A stretch of DNA of 64,000 bases from Bacillus sp. 1780r2a1 (lineage in GTDB: Bacteria; Bacillota; Bacilli; Bacillales; Bacillaceae_H). Positions within the stretch are counted from its first letter, which is position 1; every line of letters begins with the position of its first letter. The notes beneath the pieces were generated by a model. It was not told the DNA's origin. It did no database searches and saw nothing but the letters and a program-made list of their open reading frames with translations. Location of the stretch: assembly GCA_024134725.1 (NCBI GenBank), contig CP099863.1, positions 2,973,258 to 3,037,257 of the forward strand, given 5' to 3'. A program made the position numbers and the translations under genes. Of this stretch, positions 16,305 through 24,180 are shown in pieces.

Positions 16305-16676
16305 TCAAGAGTTATATCCACGGAATTCTCCCCATTTAAGAAACATGCTTAACGCACAACATTCTTTCCCCTCAGACTGAGCAGGCATAATTAACAAAAG
16401 CCCATCTGGATTGTACTTGGTTGTTATAGGTGTACTTATTCCTATTGATTTAATTAAATTATCAACCTGCTTGTGATTTCCAGCCTGAGCTGCTGTCATC
16501 AAGGTCTGAGAAAACTTTGGATCAGCTAATTTTTTCAGCAAAACACTGGATTCAAGAACAATTTTTTGAAGGGAATTGACAGAATGACTAAAAATAGAAG
16601 TATCAACTGGTGGGGATTGTGGTTGACGATTCATTTGCTGTTGAAAGCATGGGTTATAATAATGATAATAATACAT
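16305..16676 (-). CDS. Small protein with Tyr/Gln-rich N-terminus, possibly a YuzC-like inner spore coat protein
   Basis: From ATG 16676 (AAGAGGTG 4 bases upstream) the 123-residue product starts MYYYHYYNPCFQQQMNRQPQ, a coat-protein-like N-terminus. It continues with helical segments (SVNSLQKIVLESSVLLKKLADPKFSQTLMTAAQAGNHKQVDNLIKSIG) and a beta-rich end (ITTKYNPDGLLLIMPAQSEGKECCALSMFLKWGEF). The pattern of AAQxGxxxxVxxLIxSxGI then YxPDGL resembles B. subtilis YuzC-type coat proteins; this match is from memory and tentative. Regulation is not visible. Confidence 0.6.
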   Translation of the reverse strand: MYYYHYYNPCFQQQMNRQPQSPPVDTSIFSHSVNSLQKIVLESSVLLKKLADPKFSQTLMTAAQAGNHKQVDNLIKSIGISTPITTKYNPDGLLLIMPAQSEGKECCALSMFLKWGEFRGYNS

Positions 16677-16862
16677 AAAACACCTCTTCATTTTACATAG
16701 TTAGTTATTTTTATGTACTCTGTTCATGTTCGGTGAATTACCGACTAGATGCTATACTTCATACTTCTAGAATGCGGCTCTCTTTGGCTTTTACGCTTTT
16801 CATTTAGCACATATTTTAGTTTATTCTACTTTCCATTTGCATTCGCTTTTTTGAAATAAAAA

Positions 16863-16890
16863 AAACTAATCACTACATAGTGATTAGTTT
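16863..16890 (-). terminator. Terminator of the 87-residue coiled-coil protein gene
   Basis: AAACTAATCACT pairs perfectly with AGTGATTAGTTT (4-base loop) just after the stop on the minus strand. Confidence 0.85.
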
Positions 16891-16891
16891 C

Positions 16892-17155
16892 CTACAGCTG
16901 TAATTCTTCAAGCTTTCTTTGTAAAGCTTCGACCTGTCGTTCTAATTCTTTTAATCTTGTTTCTTGCTCAGCGTTTTCTTGTTGTTCAAACGCCTGCTCT
17001 TCCATTACTTCATCAATTGCAAACTTTGCCGCATACGTCGCTATAATATCCGCTACAGTACCAAGTATGCCGGATAATAAATATAACTTTAAACTTGTTG
17101 CTAATTGTGTTTCTTCTTGCTCGAATTGATTTTTCTCCTGGTTCTGCATCTCCAT
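16892..17155 (-). CDS. Small protein with hydrophobic centre and C-terminal coiled coil, unknown function
   Basis: The 87-residue protein has a Gln/Glu-rich start (MEMQNQEKNQFEQEETQ). A mildly hydrophobic helix (SLKLYLLSGILGTVADIIATYAAKFAI) follows, and it ends in a regular heptad coiled coil (EQETRLKELERQVEALQRKLEEL). ATGGAG start. The match of codon use and the dedicated terminator support a real gene. No family was recognised. Confidence 0.65.
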   Translation of the reverse strand: MEMQNQEKNQFEQEETQLATSLKLYLLSGILGTVADIIATYAAKFAIDEVMEEQAFEQQENAEQETRLKELERQVEALQRKLEELQL

Positions 17156-17418
17156 TCACTCCATTAGAATATAATAACTTTTATAAACAATATATTCGTA
17201 ACGCAAGCAGATGGTTAAAAGCCTATCTTTAATTAATTCTGTTATACTATATTCGGATATTCCAAACAGTCAAAGCAGACCCACCACATTTAAGGATTCA
17301 TTGAATACTATTTTATTTTCATTCTTATATGGATTAACCGACTTTACTATTCCTCGATCATATAATAAATAAAAAAACAAAATATGTTCACAACATCATA
17401 AAAGGAAGTGTTGTAATA

Positions 17419-17964
17419 GTGGGTAATGAAAGTAAACTTATTATTTCTTCATTAAATAATGATTTAATAGACGATATCAATATGACAAATGATTATTTTG
17501 AGTTGTACGGTAGAGTTGTCCCTAGCTTACAATCAGGAAGATGGTCTTACAAAGAAGTTCTTTTTAATAAAACGAGAAAAACACGTTTTCCAGATGACAA
17601 ACTTGATTGGAGTCAATATATAAACTAAGAAGATAAAGCTTTATTTTTAGCTTATATGAATAATACTTGCATAGGACAAATTAGAATAATTAAAGATTGG
17701 AATCGCTTCTGTTATATTGAAAGTATTTCTACTAAAAAAGAGTATAGGGGCAGCGGAGTTGGAACGTTGCTCTTAAATAAAGCAGAAGAGTGGGCAAAAC
17801 AAAGGCAACTTATAGGAATGTCCTTGGAAACACAAGATGATAATCTTGGTGCGTGCAGATTTTATGTAAAACAAGGATTCAGCCTAGGCGGAGTTGACAC
17901 ACTAAAGCAGTCATACAACCCTAATATTGAAACAACTTTATACTGGTATAAAGTGTTCAAGTAA
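17419..17964 (+). pseudogene. satA: Streptothricin acetyltransferase (SatA/YyaR-like), interrupted by one in-frame stop
   Basis: Two segments in the same frame (17419-17628 and 17629-17964) together make a ~181-residue GNAT enzyme. The first has NDYFELYGRVVPSLQSGRWSY, and the second has CIGQIRIIKDWNRFCYIESISTKKEYRGSGVGTLLLNKAEEWAK, then MSLETQDDNLGACRFYVKQGF and TLYWYKVF. The order and motifs match the SatA/YyaR enzymes that acetylate streptothricin. A single TAA at 17626-17628 (context AAC-TAA-GAA-GAT-AAA) breaks it; CAA to TAA is the simplest change. The second part has an ATG at 17656 but no ribosome site, so full activity is unlikely. GTG 17419 is the probable original start (AAAGGAAGTG upstream). 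Confidence 0.85.
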
Positions 17965-18488
17965 CGGAGTCTCTAGCGGAATAAATAGAGGTTTGTTTCT
18001 TGAGACATTAACAATATATCCAAAATAAAAAACCGATTTACAGGTGATATATATTGTCTTCACTATCAAATAGGTCCATTCTTTATCTTAATGATATAAC
18101 GTCAACTATTTATTCAGCATCTTTTCATAGGGTTAAATCATTAAGTGAGCAATTTATTAAAAAATCGTCTTTAGGTTTTACAAAAACCCTTACTACAAAC
18201 ACCAATATCATTTGAAGAGTTATTTCAACTCCCGAATTAATAATAGATACAAAATTATATAGAAAACAAGTCAAAACGAACCTAGCTATTATTTATATTA
18301 ATAGAGTAATGGATTTACAGGTATTAAAGATTTGTAAGGATCTCCTCTCCCATTTACATGTGAATTACATCCTCGAGTTGTGAAAGACACCATTGAAAGA
18401 AATTTACGTAAGCTACACAGAAAGCAACATGGCTTTCCAAATGAATAACGACGTTTACTTTTAAGATGTAAATAAATACGGTCGTATT
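17965..18488. other. AT-rich region with no intact gene
   Basis: Short broken reading frames are present (for example one encoding NLRKLHRKQHGFPNE near 18400) but none has a start, ribosome site and useful length. It probably contains decayed genes and marks the distal edge of the accessory region. Confidence 0.45.
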
Positions 18489-18529
18489 AAAAAAGCCTGA
18501 GTGACTGTAAATGAAGTCATTCAGGCTTT
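18489..18529. terminator. Hairpin similar to the glnA terminator; ends the FtsW-like operon
   Basis: AAAGCCTGA...TCAGGCTTT, with an inner GTGACT/AGTCAT pairing, is the same design and sequence as the glnA terminator (43914-43953). It is followed by AATTAATATTG as after glnA. It lies downstream of the padR/FtsW-like operon on the minus strand. Confidence 0.75.
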
Positions 18530-18580
18530 CAATAAATTAATATTGTTAGAAAAAGGATTTAAAATATAGGTCAAATCCAC

Positions 18581-19461
18581 TTATAAAGGTTCTTTGTCAA
18601 TACTCTCACCCTTCACTAAAGAACTAAATTTTGTTCTTCCATACCAAGTGATTGCTATCAAAAATCCTAAGATTGGGGAAGCTCCGTAACCCATTAAAGG
18701 AACTGGGAAACTCCCGAAAAGTGTAGAGATTAATAGAAGTGTAAAATACATACCAATACATATGGATGGTAATACAAAGTGCTTAGGTGGAAATAACACA
18801 AAAGGGATAGGTAATAAAATAAGCGCAAGTATACCAGAGATATACCATATTATTCCCATTTGAGCGACTAAGCCTACTATCTCTTCCACGTATGCTATTG
18901 AAGAAAGGTTATCTAAAAATATCCAAGATGTCGTAATTAATCCAAAGAGGATTACTATAAGCAATAAGCTGACGGATTTTCTCACACCTCTATTAATTAA
19001 CAACACGATAGCTGGAAGACCAAAGCTTGTGAGTTGAGATGCGTCAGGCTGAAAAAAAGAATTATTGAGACACTTAAAACTACAGCAACTGAGAGCTTTA
19101 GTGATTTTAAACTTAATTTCCATATCATTAGTAAAAGCGCTGGCAACACTACCATGGAAACATTGATTTGTAAGCCCCCAATGGCTACCCATCTATGCAC
19201 ACCACCTATATCCCTACTAATAAAAGTTAATAGCAATAATAAGATTGATATTATTACTATAAAGGATGTAGATTTTGAAAGCCTTATATTACGCTTATAG
19301 GTAATTAGGAAGCATGAAATACTTCCTGCTATTGTAAAGAAGACAACATTTTGAATCCAAATGAACATGGGAACTTCATTGAAATACATAGCTATTACAC
19401 CAATAAAGACCGCTGGAAAGGCAACTAATATTGGAAAAAAATTAAGTATTCTTAGTTTCAT
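18581..19461 (-). pseudogene. FtsW/RodA/SpoVE-like membrane protein with frameshift
   Basis: Two overlapping frames encode one protein. Frame 1, from ATG 19461 (MKLRILNFFPILVAFPAVF), runs through HRWVAIGGLQINVSMVVLPALLLMIWKL to LSVSIILFF. Frame 2 continues with QPDASQLTSFGLPAIVLLINRGVRKS to MGYGASPILGFLIAITWYG at 18581. The join falls at a run of seven A (plus strand 19053-19059); one more base would restore a ~293-residue protein. QPDxS and GYGxSP are the FtsW/RodA signature spots (usually QPDxGT and GGSS), so it is related to SEDS glycan polymerases, but the catalytic Asp region is altered. It lies 41 bases after the larger FtsW-like gene. It could be a real frameshift or a homopolymer sequencing error. 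Confidence 0.75.
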
Positions 19462-19502
19462 AAACTTTATCCTTCTAAACTGTATATTAACGCCTGTGAA
19501 AT

Positions 19503-20771
19503 TTAGGGATTTATTTCCGTATCTAGATGGAGATTATGGTCTAATTGGCGTCTTCTACATATACTTAAAATTAAACCTACTGCAATCATCTCTAAAATTA
19601 TATGTGAACCCCCAAAGCTTATAAATGGTAGCGCCACACCTGGTAAAGGAGATAAGCCTAGGTTTGTCAAGACACTCAAAATAAATTGAGTTGTAAAGGT
19701 TGCCGCTAATCCAGTGAACAATATTTTTTCATAAGAAGAGTTCATTTTTTTTGCTGTACTTATTATTCTAGCAATAAAAAACCCAACCAGTGCGCAAACA
19801 ACAATTGCAGCAAACCAGCCAAACGAATATATAATGTAAGCGAAAATAAAATCTGTATGAACTTCAGAAATTAACTCTTGATTTAACCCGAGGCCACTTC
19901 CCATAAAGCCTGCAGCATATAGTTGTTTAGTTACAAAAGGATTTACTAGGGTGTAGTTGTGAGAATGCAATAACAGCTGTAAGCAAGGCCATATCGAAGC
20001 TACTATTGCAAATCCTATAACTTGCTTAAGGCTTGCTTTTGACGCATGCATGATCGCTACACAGATAATAATGCTTATGATAATTGTCGATAAAGCTCCG
20101 GTAGTTAATAATAAAACAATAGGTAATAAAATGATGCTTATTCCAAGCCAAAATTTTTGAGAATTTCTCCAATTCCAGGCTTTAAAGATTCCTGAAAAAG
20201 AAATAACTAGAAGAAACGGAGTGATCTCTGTAAAATTAATGTTTATAAAACCAAGAGTTAAAAACGGTACACCATCGACTCTAACACCGAATAAAACAGT
20301 TAGAGCAAGAATAATAACGGTTCCTATATATAGATGTGGTGAATACTTTATCAACTTTCGATAATTTAAGGTAAATAAACTTAGCATGAACACTGTACCC
20401 AACAAGTAAAAAACAAGACTTTTATTAAATATTTCTACACCTTGAACCTTAGTAAAAACAGAATGGAATTGTAGATAATACATAACCAATAACCCAAAAA
20501 AAGAAACGGCTATCACTGGAATAGCTGTTTTGAAATCTATCTGGGCTTTATGTATCTCATTAAGTTGCTTTCCTAATACTTCTACATCCCCCATATAAGC
20601 CAACGCTCTATCAATCGCTTCTTCTTCAGATAGCCCTGCAAGCATTGCTTCTTCTTTAAGAGTATGAAGATGGTCGCTTATTTCTAATTTGATGCTATCA
20701 TGAACGTCTTTATTTTTAACCTTTTTACATAAGTCTTTGATATACATATCAAACTTTTTTTCTAATCCCAT
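19503..20771 (-). CDS. FtsW/RodA/SpoVE-family protein with N-terminal HAAS (DUF1700-like) domain
   Basis: The 422-residue protein begins with a ~70-residue soluble helical region (KKFDMYIKDLCKKVKNKDVHDSIKLEISDHLHTLKEEAMLAGLSEEEAIDRALAYMGDVEVLGKQLNEIHK). This is the HAAS/permease-prefix domain often found beside PadR regulators. Ten or so TM segments follow, with SEDS-like spots: MGSGLGLN (~285), EVHTDFIFAYI (~300, as the conserved HTDFIF) and PFISFGGSHIILEMIAVG near the end. SEDS proteins polymerise peptidoglycan glycan strands; variants with a HAAS domain are of unknown role. The start overlaps the padR stop by 10 bases, indicating translational coupling. Confidence 0.85.
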   Translation of the reverse strand: MGLEKKFDMYIKDLCKKVKNKDVHDSIKLEISDHLHTLKEEAMLAGLSEEEAIDRALAYMGDVEVLGKQLNEIHKAQIDFKTAIPVIAVSFFGLLVMYYLQFHSVFTKVQGVEIFNKSLVFYLLGTVFMLSLFTLNYRKLIKYSPHLYIGTVIILALTVLFGVRVDGVPFLTLGFININFTEITPFLLVISFSGIFKAWNWRNSQKFWLGISIILLPIVLLLTTGALSTIIISIIICVAIMHASKASLKQVIGFAIVASIWPCLQLLLHSHNYTLVNPFVTKQLYAAGFMGSGLGLNQELISEVHTDFIFAYIIYSFGWFAAIVVCALVGFFIARIISTAKKMNSSYEKILFTGLAATFTTQFILSVLTNLGLSPLPGVALPFISFGGSHIILEMIAVGLILSICRRRQLDHNLHLDTEINP

Positions 20772-21106
20772 ACAATTTTCTCCCCATCTACGACTCGGTC
20801 AACTGCAGATTTAAAAACTGACCATTCTTTCTTTTTTTCTTTAACAAACTCTTTACCACTATCATTAATTTTGTAGTATTTTCTTTTTCTGTTTCCATTT
20901 CCTTCTCCCCAATAAGACACAATGAAACCTTTGTTTTCTAGATTGTGCAGAATGGGATATATTGTACCTTCTTTGAAACTAAAAATACCGTCTGAATTCA
21001 AATCTAATACTTTAATAATTTCGTACCCATACATTGGTTTAGAGTCAAGTAAGCTTAAAATAAGAGTAGAGGTACTCCCTTTAAGCAGCTCTTTATTAAT
21101 TTTCAT
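20762..21106 (-). CDS. PadR-family transcriptional regulator
   Basis: From ATG 21106 (AAAGGTGGG upstream) the product has ~114 residues: LKGSTSTLILSLLDSKPMYGYEIIKVLDLNS, then FKEGTIYPILHNLENKGFIVSYW, GNGNRKRKYYKINDSGKEFV. This is the complete PadR winged helix with the GTIYPxLxxLExxGxI signature. It is the first gene of a three-gene operon with two FtsW-like genes, and probably represses it. A tandem 15-bp repeat (21121-21150) overlaps the presumed promoter. Confidence 0.9.
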   Translation of the reverse strand: MKINKELLKGSTSTLILSLLDSKPMYGYEIIKVLDLNSDGIFSFKEGTIYPILHNLENKGFIVSYWGEGNGNRKRKYYKINDSGKEFVKEKKKEWSVFKSAVDRVVDGEKIVWD

Positions 21107-21120
21107 GAAAACCCACCTTT

Positions 21121-21150
21121 TATACATAGATTTACTATGCATAGATTTAA
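21121..21150. promoter_or_regulatory. Tandem 15-bp repeat, probable PadR operator
   Basis: TATACATAGATTTAC is followed at once by TATGCATAGATTTAA (2 mismatches), 15 bp upstream of the padR start. Repeats with palindromic TATGCATA cores are plausible PadR sites. Confidence 0.5.
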
Positions 21151-21310
21151 TATGTTTATATTATATTTTAAAATAAGAGCTGTCAACACTTTTTCATACT
21201 CTATTTCAATATCTACAGACTTTTGATTAGTGTACTATTAAATCTATCAACCTAACGCTTAATGGCAGTAAATAAGGAGTGTTTCTATACTTAAGTTTGC
21301 GCCCAAAATA

Positions 21311-21345
21311 AAAATCCCTTGACACTAATAGTGTCAAGGGATTTT
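21311..21345. terminator. 16-bp perfect hairpin, terminator for the quinone oxidoreductase gene and relic of a glnA-end repeat
   Basis: AAAATCCCTTGACACT pairs perfectly with AGTGTCAAGGGATTTT around AAT. The preceding TAAGTTTGCGCCCAAAAT matches sequence in front of the 37.2-kb glnA-end copy (37136-37153), whose hairpin shares the GACAC/GTGTC core. It thus seems to be a further, more decayed junction. Confidence 0.75.
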
Positions 21346-21483
21346 CCAATTATTTTTGAAAAGTAGAGGACTTTTATAAATACGTTATAATTTATCAATG
21401 AACTTTAATTTCTACCTATATAACCTTATTGTTGTTCACAAGAAAGTTTTGACTACAGTAAGCTTAATATATATGACTATACT

Positions 21484-22479
21484 TTAAGCTAACATATTTA
21501 CAACAGTTCTACCTTTTACTTTTCCTTTTATAATTTGAGACAATGTATTAGGTAGTTCTTTCAGTAACACTTCATTTTCAATTTCATTTAAATTATCTGG
21601 CTTTAAATCTGTTGCTAATCGATTCCACAACATTTCTCGTAAGCCTTTTGGACAATATACGGAATCAATTCCTAATAGATTAACACCTCTGAGAATAAAT
21701 GGAAAAACTGTTGTTGGCACTTCCGCTCCTCCAGTTAGTCCACTTACTGCCACAGCTCCACCATATTTTGTGTTACTTAAAACTGATGCTAATGTTTTTC
21801 CACCAACTGGATCAACAACACCTGCCCATTTTTCTTTTCCCATTGGTCTAATTTTTTCTGGTGTCACTTCTTCTCGAGAAATAATTTCTTTTGCTCCTAA
21901 TTTCTTTAAATAATTATGTTCAGATTCTTTTCCTGTACTCGCTACCACATGATACTTCCTTTTAGCAAGCATTGAAATAGCCATACTGCCTACACCACCC
22001 GTTGCACCTGTAACTAAAACAGGGCCATTTTCTGGTCGTAATCCCTGGCTTTCTAACTGGTGAATGGAAAGAGCTGCAGTAAAGCCTGCTGTTCCAAAAA
22101 TCATTGCTTCTTTTAATGTTAAATTATCTGGCAAAGGTACAATCCAATCTCCTGGAACTCTTGCATATTCACTGTAACCACCATAATGAGAGACTCCTAA
22201 TTCATAGCTTGTGACAAGTACCTTATCACCTTTTTTATAACGTGAGTCATCTGAAGCCTCTACAACTCCTGCAAGATCAATTCCCGGAATAAAAGGGTAA
22301 GATTGAACTATTTTTCCATTTGGGATACTTGCTAAGCCATCTTTATAATTTACGCTTGAGTAATGAACACGGATGGTGACTTCACCATCTGGTAAATCGT
22401 TTAATGATAGTGATTCAATATTAACTGAAAAATCTTCTTCTAGTTTATTCACGACAAGCGCATTAAAATTTGTTGGCAT
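21484..22479 (-). CDS. YhdH/YhfP-family quinone oxidoreductase (acrylyl-CoA reductase-like MDR)
   Basis: The 331-residue medium-chain dehydrogenase/reductase lacks structural and catalytic zinc ligands. The N-terminal GroES-like part has VHYSSVNYKDGLASI and PFIPGIDLAGVVEAS; the Rossmann part has GPVLVTGATGGVGSMAISMLAKRKYHVVASTG. YNYKD, GxDLAG and the C-terminal GKVKGRTVV are typical of the YhdH/AcuI group, which reduces acrylyl-CoA or quinone-like enones with NADPH. It is divergent from a TetR gene across a shared palindromic operator, so induction by an electrophilic ligand is a reasonable inference. Confidence 0.9.
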   Translation of the reverse strand: MPTNFNALVVNKLEEDFSVNIESLSLNDLPDGEVTIRVHYSSVNYKDGLASIPNGKIVQSYPFIPGIDLAGVVEASDDSRYKKGDKVLVTSYELGVSHYGGYSEYARVPGDWIVPLPDNLTLKEAMIFGTAGFTAALSIHQLESQGLRPENGPVLVTGATGGVGSMAISMLAKRKYHVVASTGKESEHNYLKKLGAKEIISREEVTPEKIRPMGKEKWAGVVDPVGGKTLASVLSNTKYGGAVAVSGLTGGAEVPTTVFPFILRGVNLLGIDSVYCPKGLREMLWNRLATDLKPDNLNEIENEVLLKELPNTLSQIIKGKVKGRTVVNMLA

Positions 22480-22539
22480 TACAAATTGCTCCTCTCAAGT
22501 AATTAATTTAAAGTTATTATAGATAAATCATAATACATT

Positions 22540-22579
22540 TTATTCTGACCGGTCAATATATTTTGTCTGGTCAGAATAA
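22540..22579. promoter_or_regulatory. Divergent TetR operator region
   Basis: TTATTCTGACC (22540-22550) and GGTCAGAATAA (22569-22579) are perfectly inverted. Inside are two 10-bp palindromic sites, TGACCGGTCA (22546-22555) and TGTCTGGTCA (22564-22573), 18 bp apart. They lie between the oxidoreductase gene and the tetR gene. Confidence 0.75.
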
Positions 22580-22645
22580 AACTTAGTAATATTGAGTAAC
22601 ATCTTGTATAATAATAGAAGTTATTAAATGGAGGTTTTTATATTT

Positions 22646-23239
22646 ATGTCCCAAAAGTCAGAACAGCGACGACACCAAATTTTAAAAGCAGCTTTTCAAG
22701 TTGTAGCAGAAAAAGGATACGACTCTGTTACTCTACAAGACATTGCAGATTATGCGGGTGTTAGTAAAGGCGTTTCTAACTATTACTTCAAAAATAAAGC
22801 TGATGTATTCGCTCATTTATTTGAATGGGTGACAACACGAATCTTTGAAAAAGAAACAAATTCTGTGAATAAAAAAGAAACGGCCTTGGAAAAGTTAGAA
22901 GCTTATATTAATCAAGTGTTTACAAGCCCTGAAGAAAATAAAACATTCTATCGTATATATTTAGACTTTCTAGCACAAGTTCCAAATAATGAACAGTACA
23001 AAGCGATAAACCAAACATTTTACGAAAATTGCTGGTCCATATCTAGAAGTATTATTAAACAAGGAATTGATGAGAAAGTATTTAAAGTAGATGACATTGA
23101 GCAATCTTCTATCAGTATTCGCTGTATTATTGATGGCAGTTTAATTCAATGGTTAATGAGAGATGATAATCATTTACACACCTATTATAAAGACATGTGC
23201 TATCATTCTATTCTTCAAATTTTAAATGCTAAAGCTTAA
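22646..23239 (+). CDS. TetR-family repressor of the adjacent oxidoreductase
   Basis: From ATG 22646 (GGAGG ~12 bases upstream) the product has 197 residues. The N-terminal HTH is QRRHQILKAAFQVVAEKGYDSVTLQDIADYAGVSKGVSNYYFKNKADVF, and the C-terminal helical ligand domain (FYRIYLDFLAQVPNNEQY...) has a TetR_C-like layout seen in KstR2/BetI-type regulators. It is divergent from the YhdH-like gene, with TGACCGGTCA sites between them. It probably represses both. A terminator lies 33 bases after the stop. Confidence 0.9.
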   Translation: MSQKSEQRRHQILKAAFQVVAEKGYDSVTLQDIADYAGVSKGVSNYYFKNKADVFAHLFEWVTTRIFEKETNSVNKKETALEKLEAYINQVFTSPEENKTFYRIYLDFLAQVPNNEQYKAINQTFYENCWSISRSIIKQGIDEKVFKVDDIEQSSISIRCIIDGSLIQWLMRDDNHLHTYYKDMCYHSILQILNAKA

Positions 23240-23271
23240 GTACTAAAATAATTCACTTCAACAAAAATTAA

Positions 23272-23306
23272 AAAATCCCGTGGCACCAGTAGTGTCAAGG
23301 GATTTT
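23272..23306 (+). terminator. Terminator after tetR, part of glnA-end copy A
   Basis: AAAATCCCGTGGCAC / AGTGTCAAGGGATTTT, a near copy of the hairpin at 21311-21345. It is followed at once by a decayed copy of the glnA 3' end. Confidence 0.75.
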
Positions 23307-23308
23307 CT

Positions 23309-23368
23309 TCATTAATATTGACTCATGTATTGATTGCGTTCTCATAGTGGAACTTGTGTGCGGAACAA
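23309..23368 (-). repeat. Decayed copy A of the glnA 3' end
   Basis: On the minus strand it reads FRTQVPL-stop-ERNQYMSQY-stop; intact glnA reads [17 protein letters not shown]-stop. By eye roughly 50 of 60 bases match the end of glnA (43957-44016). Similarity ends at GCGGAACA. Confidence 0.85.
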
Positions 23369-23569
23369 GAACGTAGCATACGTCTGTTTTTATTTATGTT
23401 CTATAAACCTTATACTACCAACTTGTTGTAATTATGAATTAACACTGCTTATTATTCTTTATCATACATCTTTATTAATTTTTTGGTACGATGTTGATCT
23501 GTATTTTGGTCGCATTCTTAACTTAAATATGTTTAACATAATTTAAAATGTATATCCTAAAAACTTCAT

Positions 23570-24178
23570 TTACTTTATAAGTTTTTCTCTTTGAAACGAT
23601 GAAAGGTTTCCTTCAATAACTAACTTGAAGATTTGTTGAAATATACTTTCAAACGTATGTGGAGAATGTTGCAAGTAACTTGGAGAAGCTAGATGTTTAG
23701 CCGAATTAATAATAACATCAATTACGACTCGTTGGTCTAAATCCCTTCGGAAAATTCCTTGGGCCACTGCTTCATTAAACAAAATTAAAGCATAATGATC
23801 TATAATTTGAGATTGACGTTCAATTACAGCCAAGTAAATCTCTGGAGCATTTTGTTTTATATCATTTATGACATCTATTCTCAAGTCTTTTACATGGCCA
23901 ACAACAACATACATAAACTGTTGGATTTTATCAAGCAGTAGAACATTCTCTTTTTTTATTATTGCATTCAGTTCGTTTTCTATTTCGTTTAATATAGATA
24001 AAATTGCTTCTTTTATTAATTCTTCTTTTGTAGAAAAGTGCTTATATAGCGTTGTTTTACTTATACGTATATGCTTTACTAATTGATGTGTTGATGTGTT
24101 CGTAAACCCTTGAGACATAATTAATTCTTGTGTACCTTTGAGTATTTTCTCTCTTTGCTTTTGATCTTTACTAGTCAT
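23570..24178 (-). CDS. TetR-family regulator linked to a FAD monooxygenase
   Basis: From ATG 24178 (GGGAG upstream) the product has ~202 residues. The HTH is KQREKILKGTQELIMSQGFTNTSTHQLVKHIRISKTTLYKHFSTKEELIKEAI, and the C-terminal TetR_C-like helices include HYALILFNEAVAQGIFRRDLDQRVVIDVIINSAKHL. It begins 2 bases after the monooxygenase stop, so the two genes form one operon, with the regulator second. It probably controls its own operon; the ligand is unknown. Confidence 0.88.
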   Translation of the reverse strand: MTSKDQKQREKILKGTQELIMSQGFTNTSTHQLVKHIRISKTTLYKHFSTKEELIKEAILSILNEIENELNAIIKKENVLLLDKIQQFMYVVVGHVKDLRIDVINDIKQNAPEIYLAVIERQSQIIDHYALILFNEAVAQGIFRRDLDQRVVIDVIINSAKHLASPSYLQHSPHTFESIFQQIFKLVIEGNLSSFQREKLIK

Positions 24179-24180
24179 TA

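Noticed and set aside
23334-23546. 70-residue ORF after glnA-end copy A
   Set aside because: Its start lies inside the repeat, it has no ribosome site and its composition is that of random AT-rich DNA.
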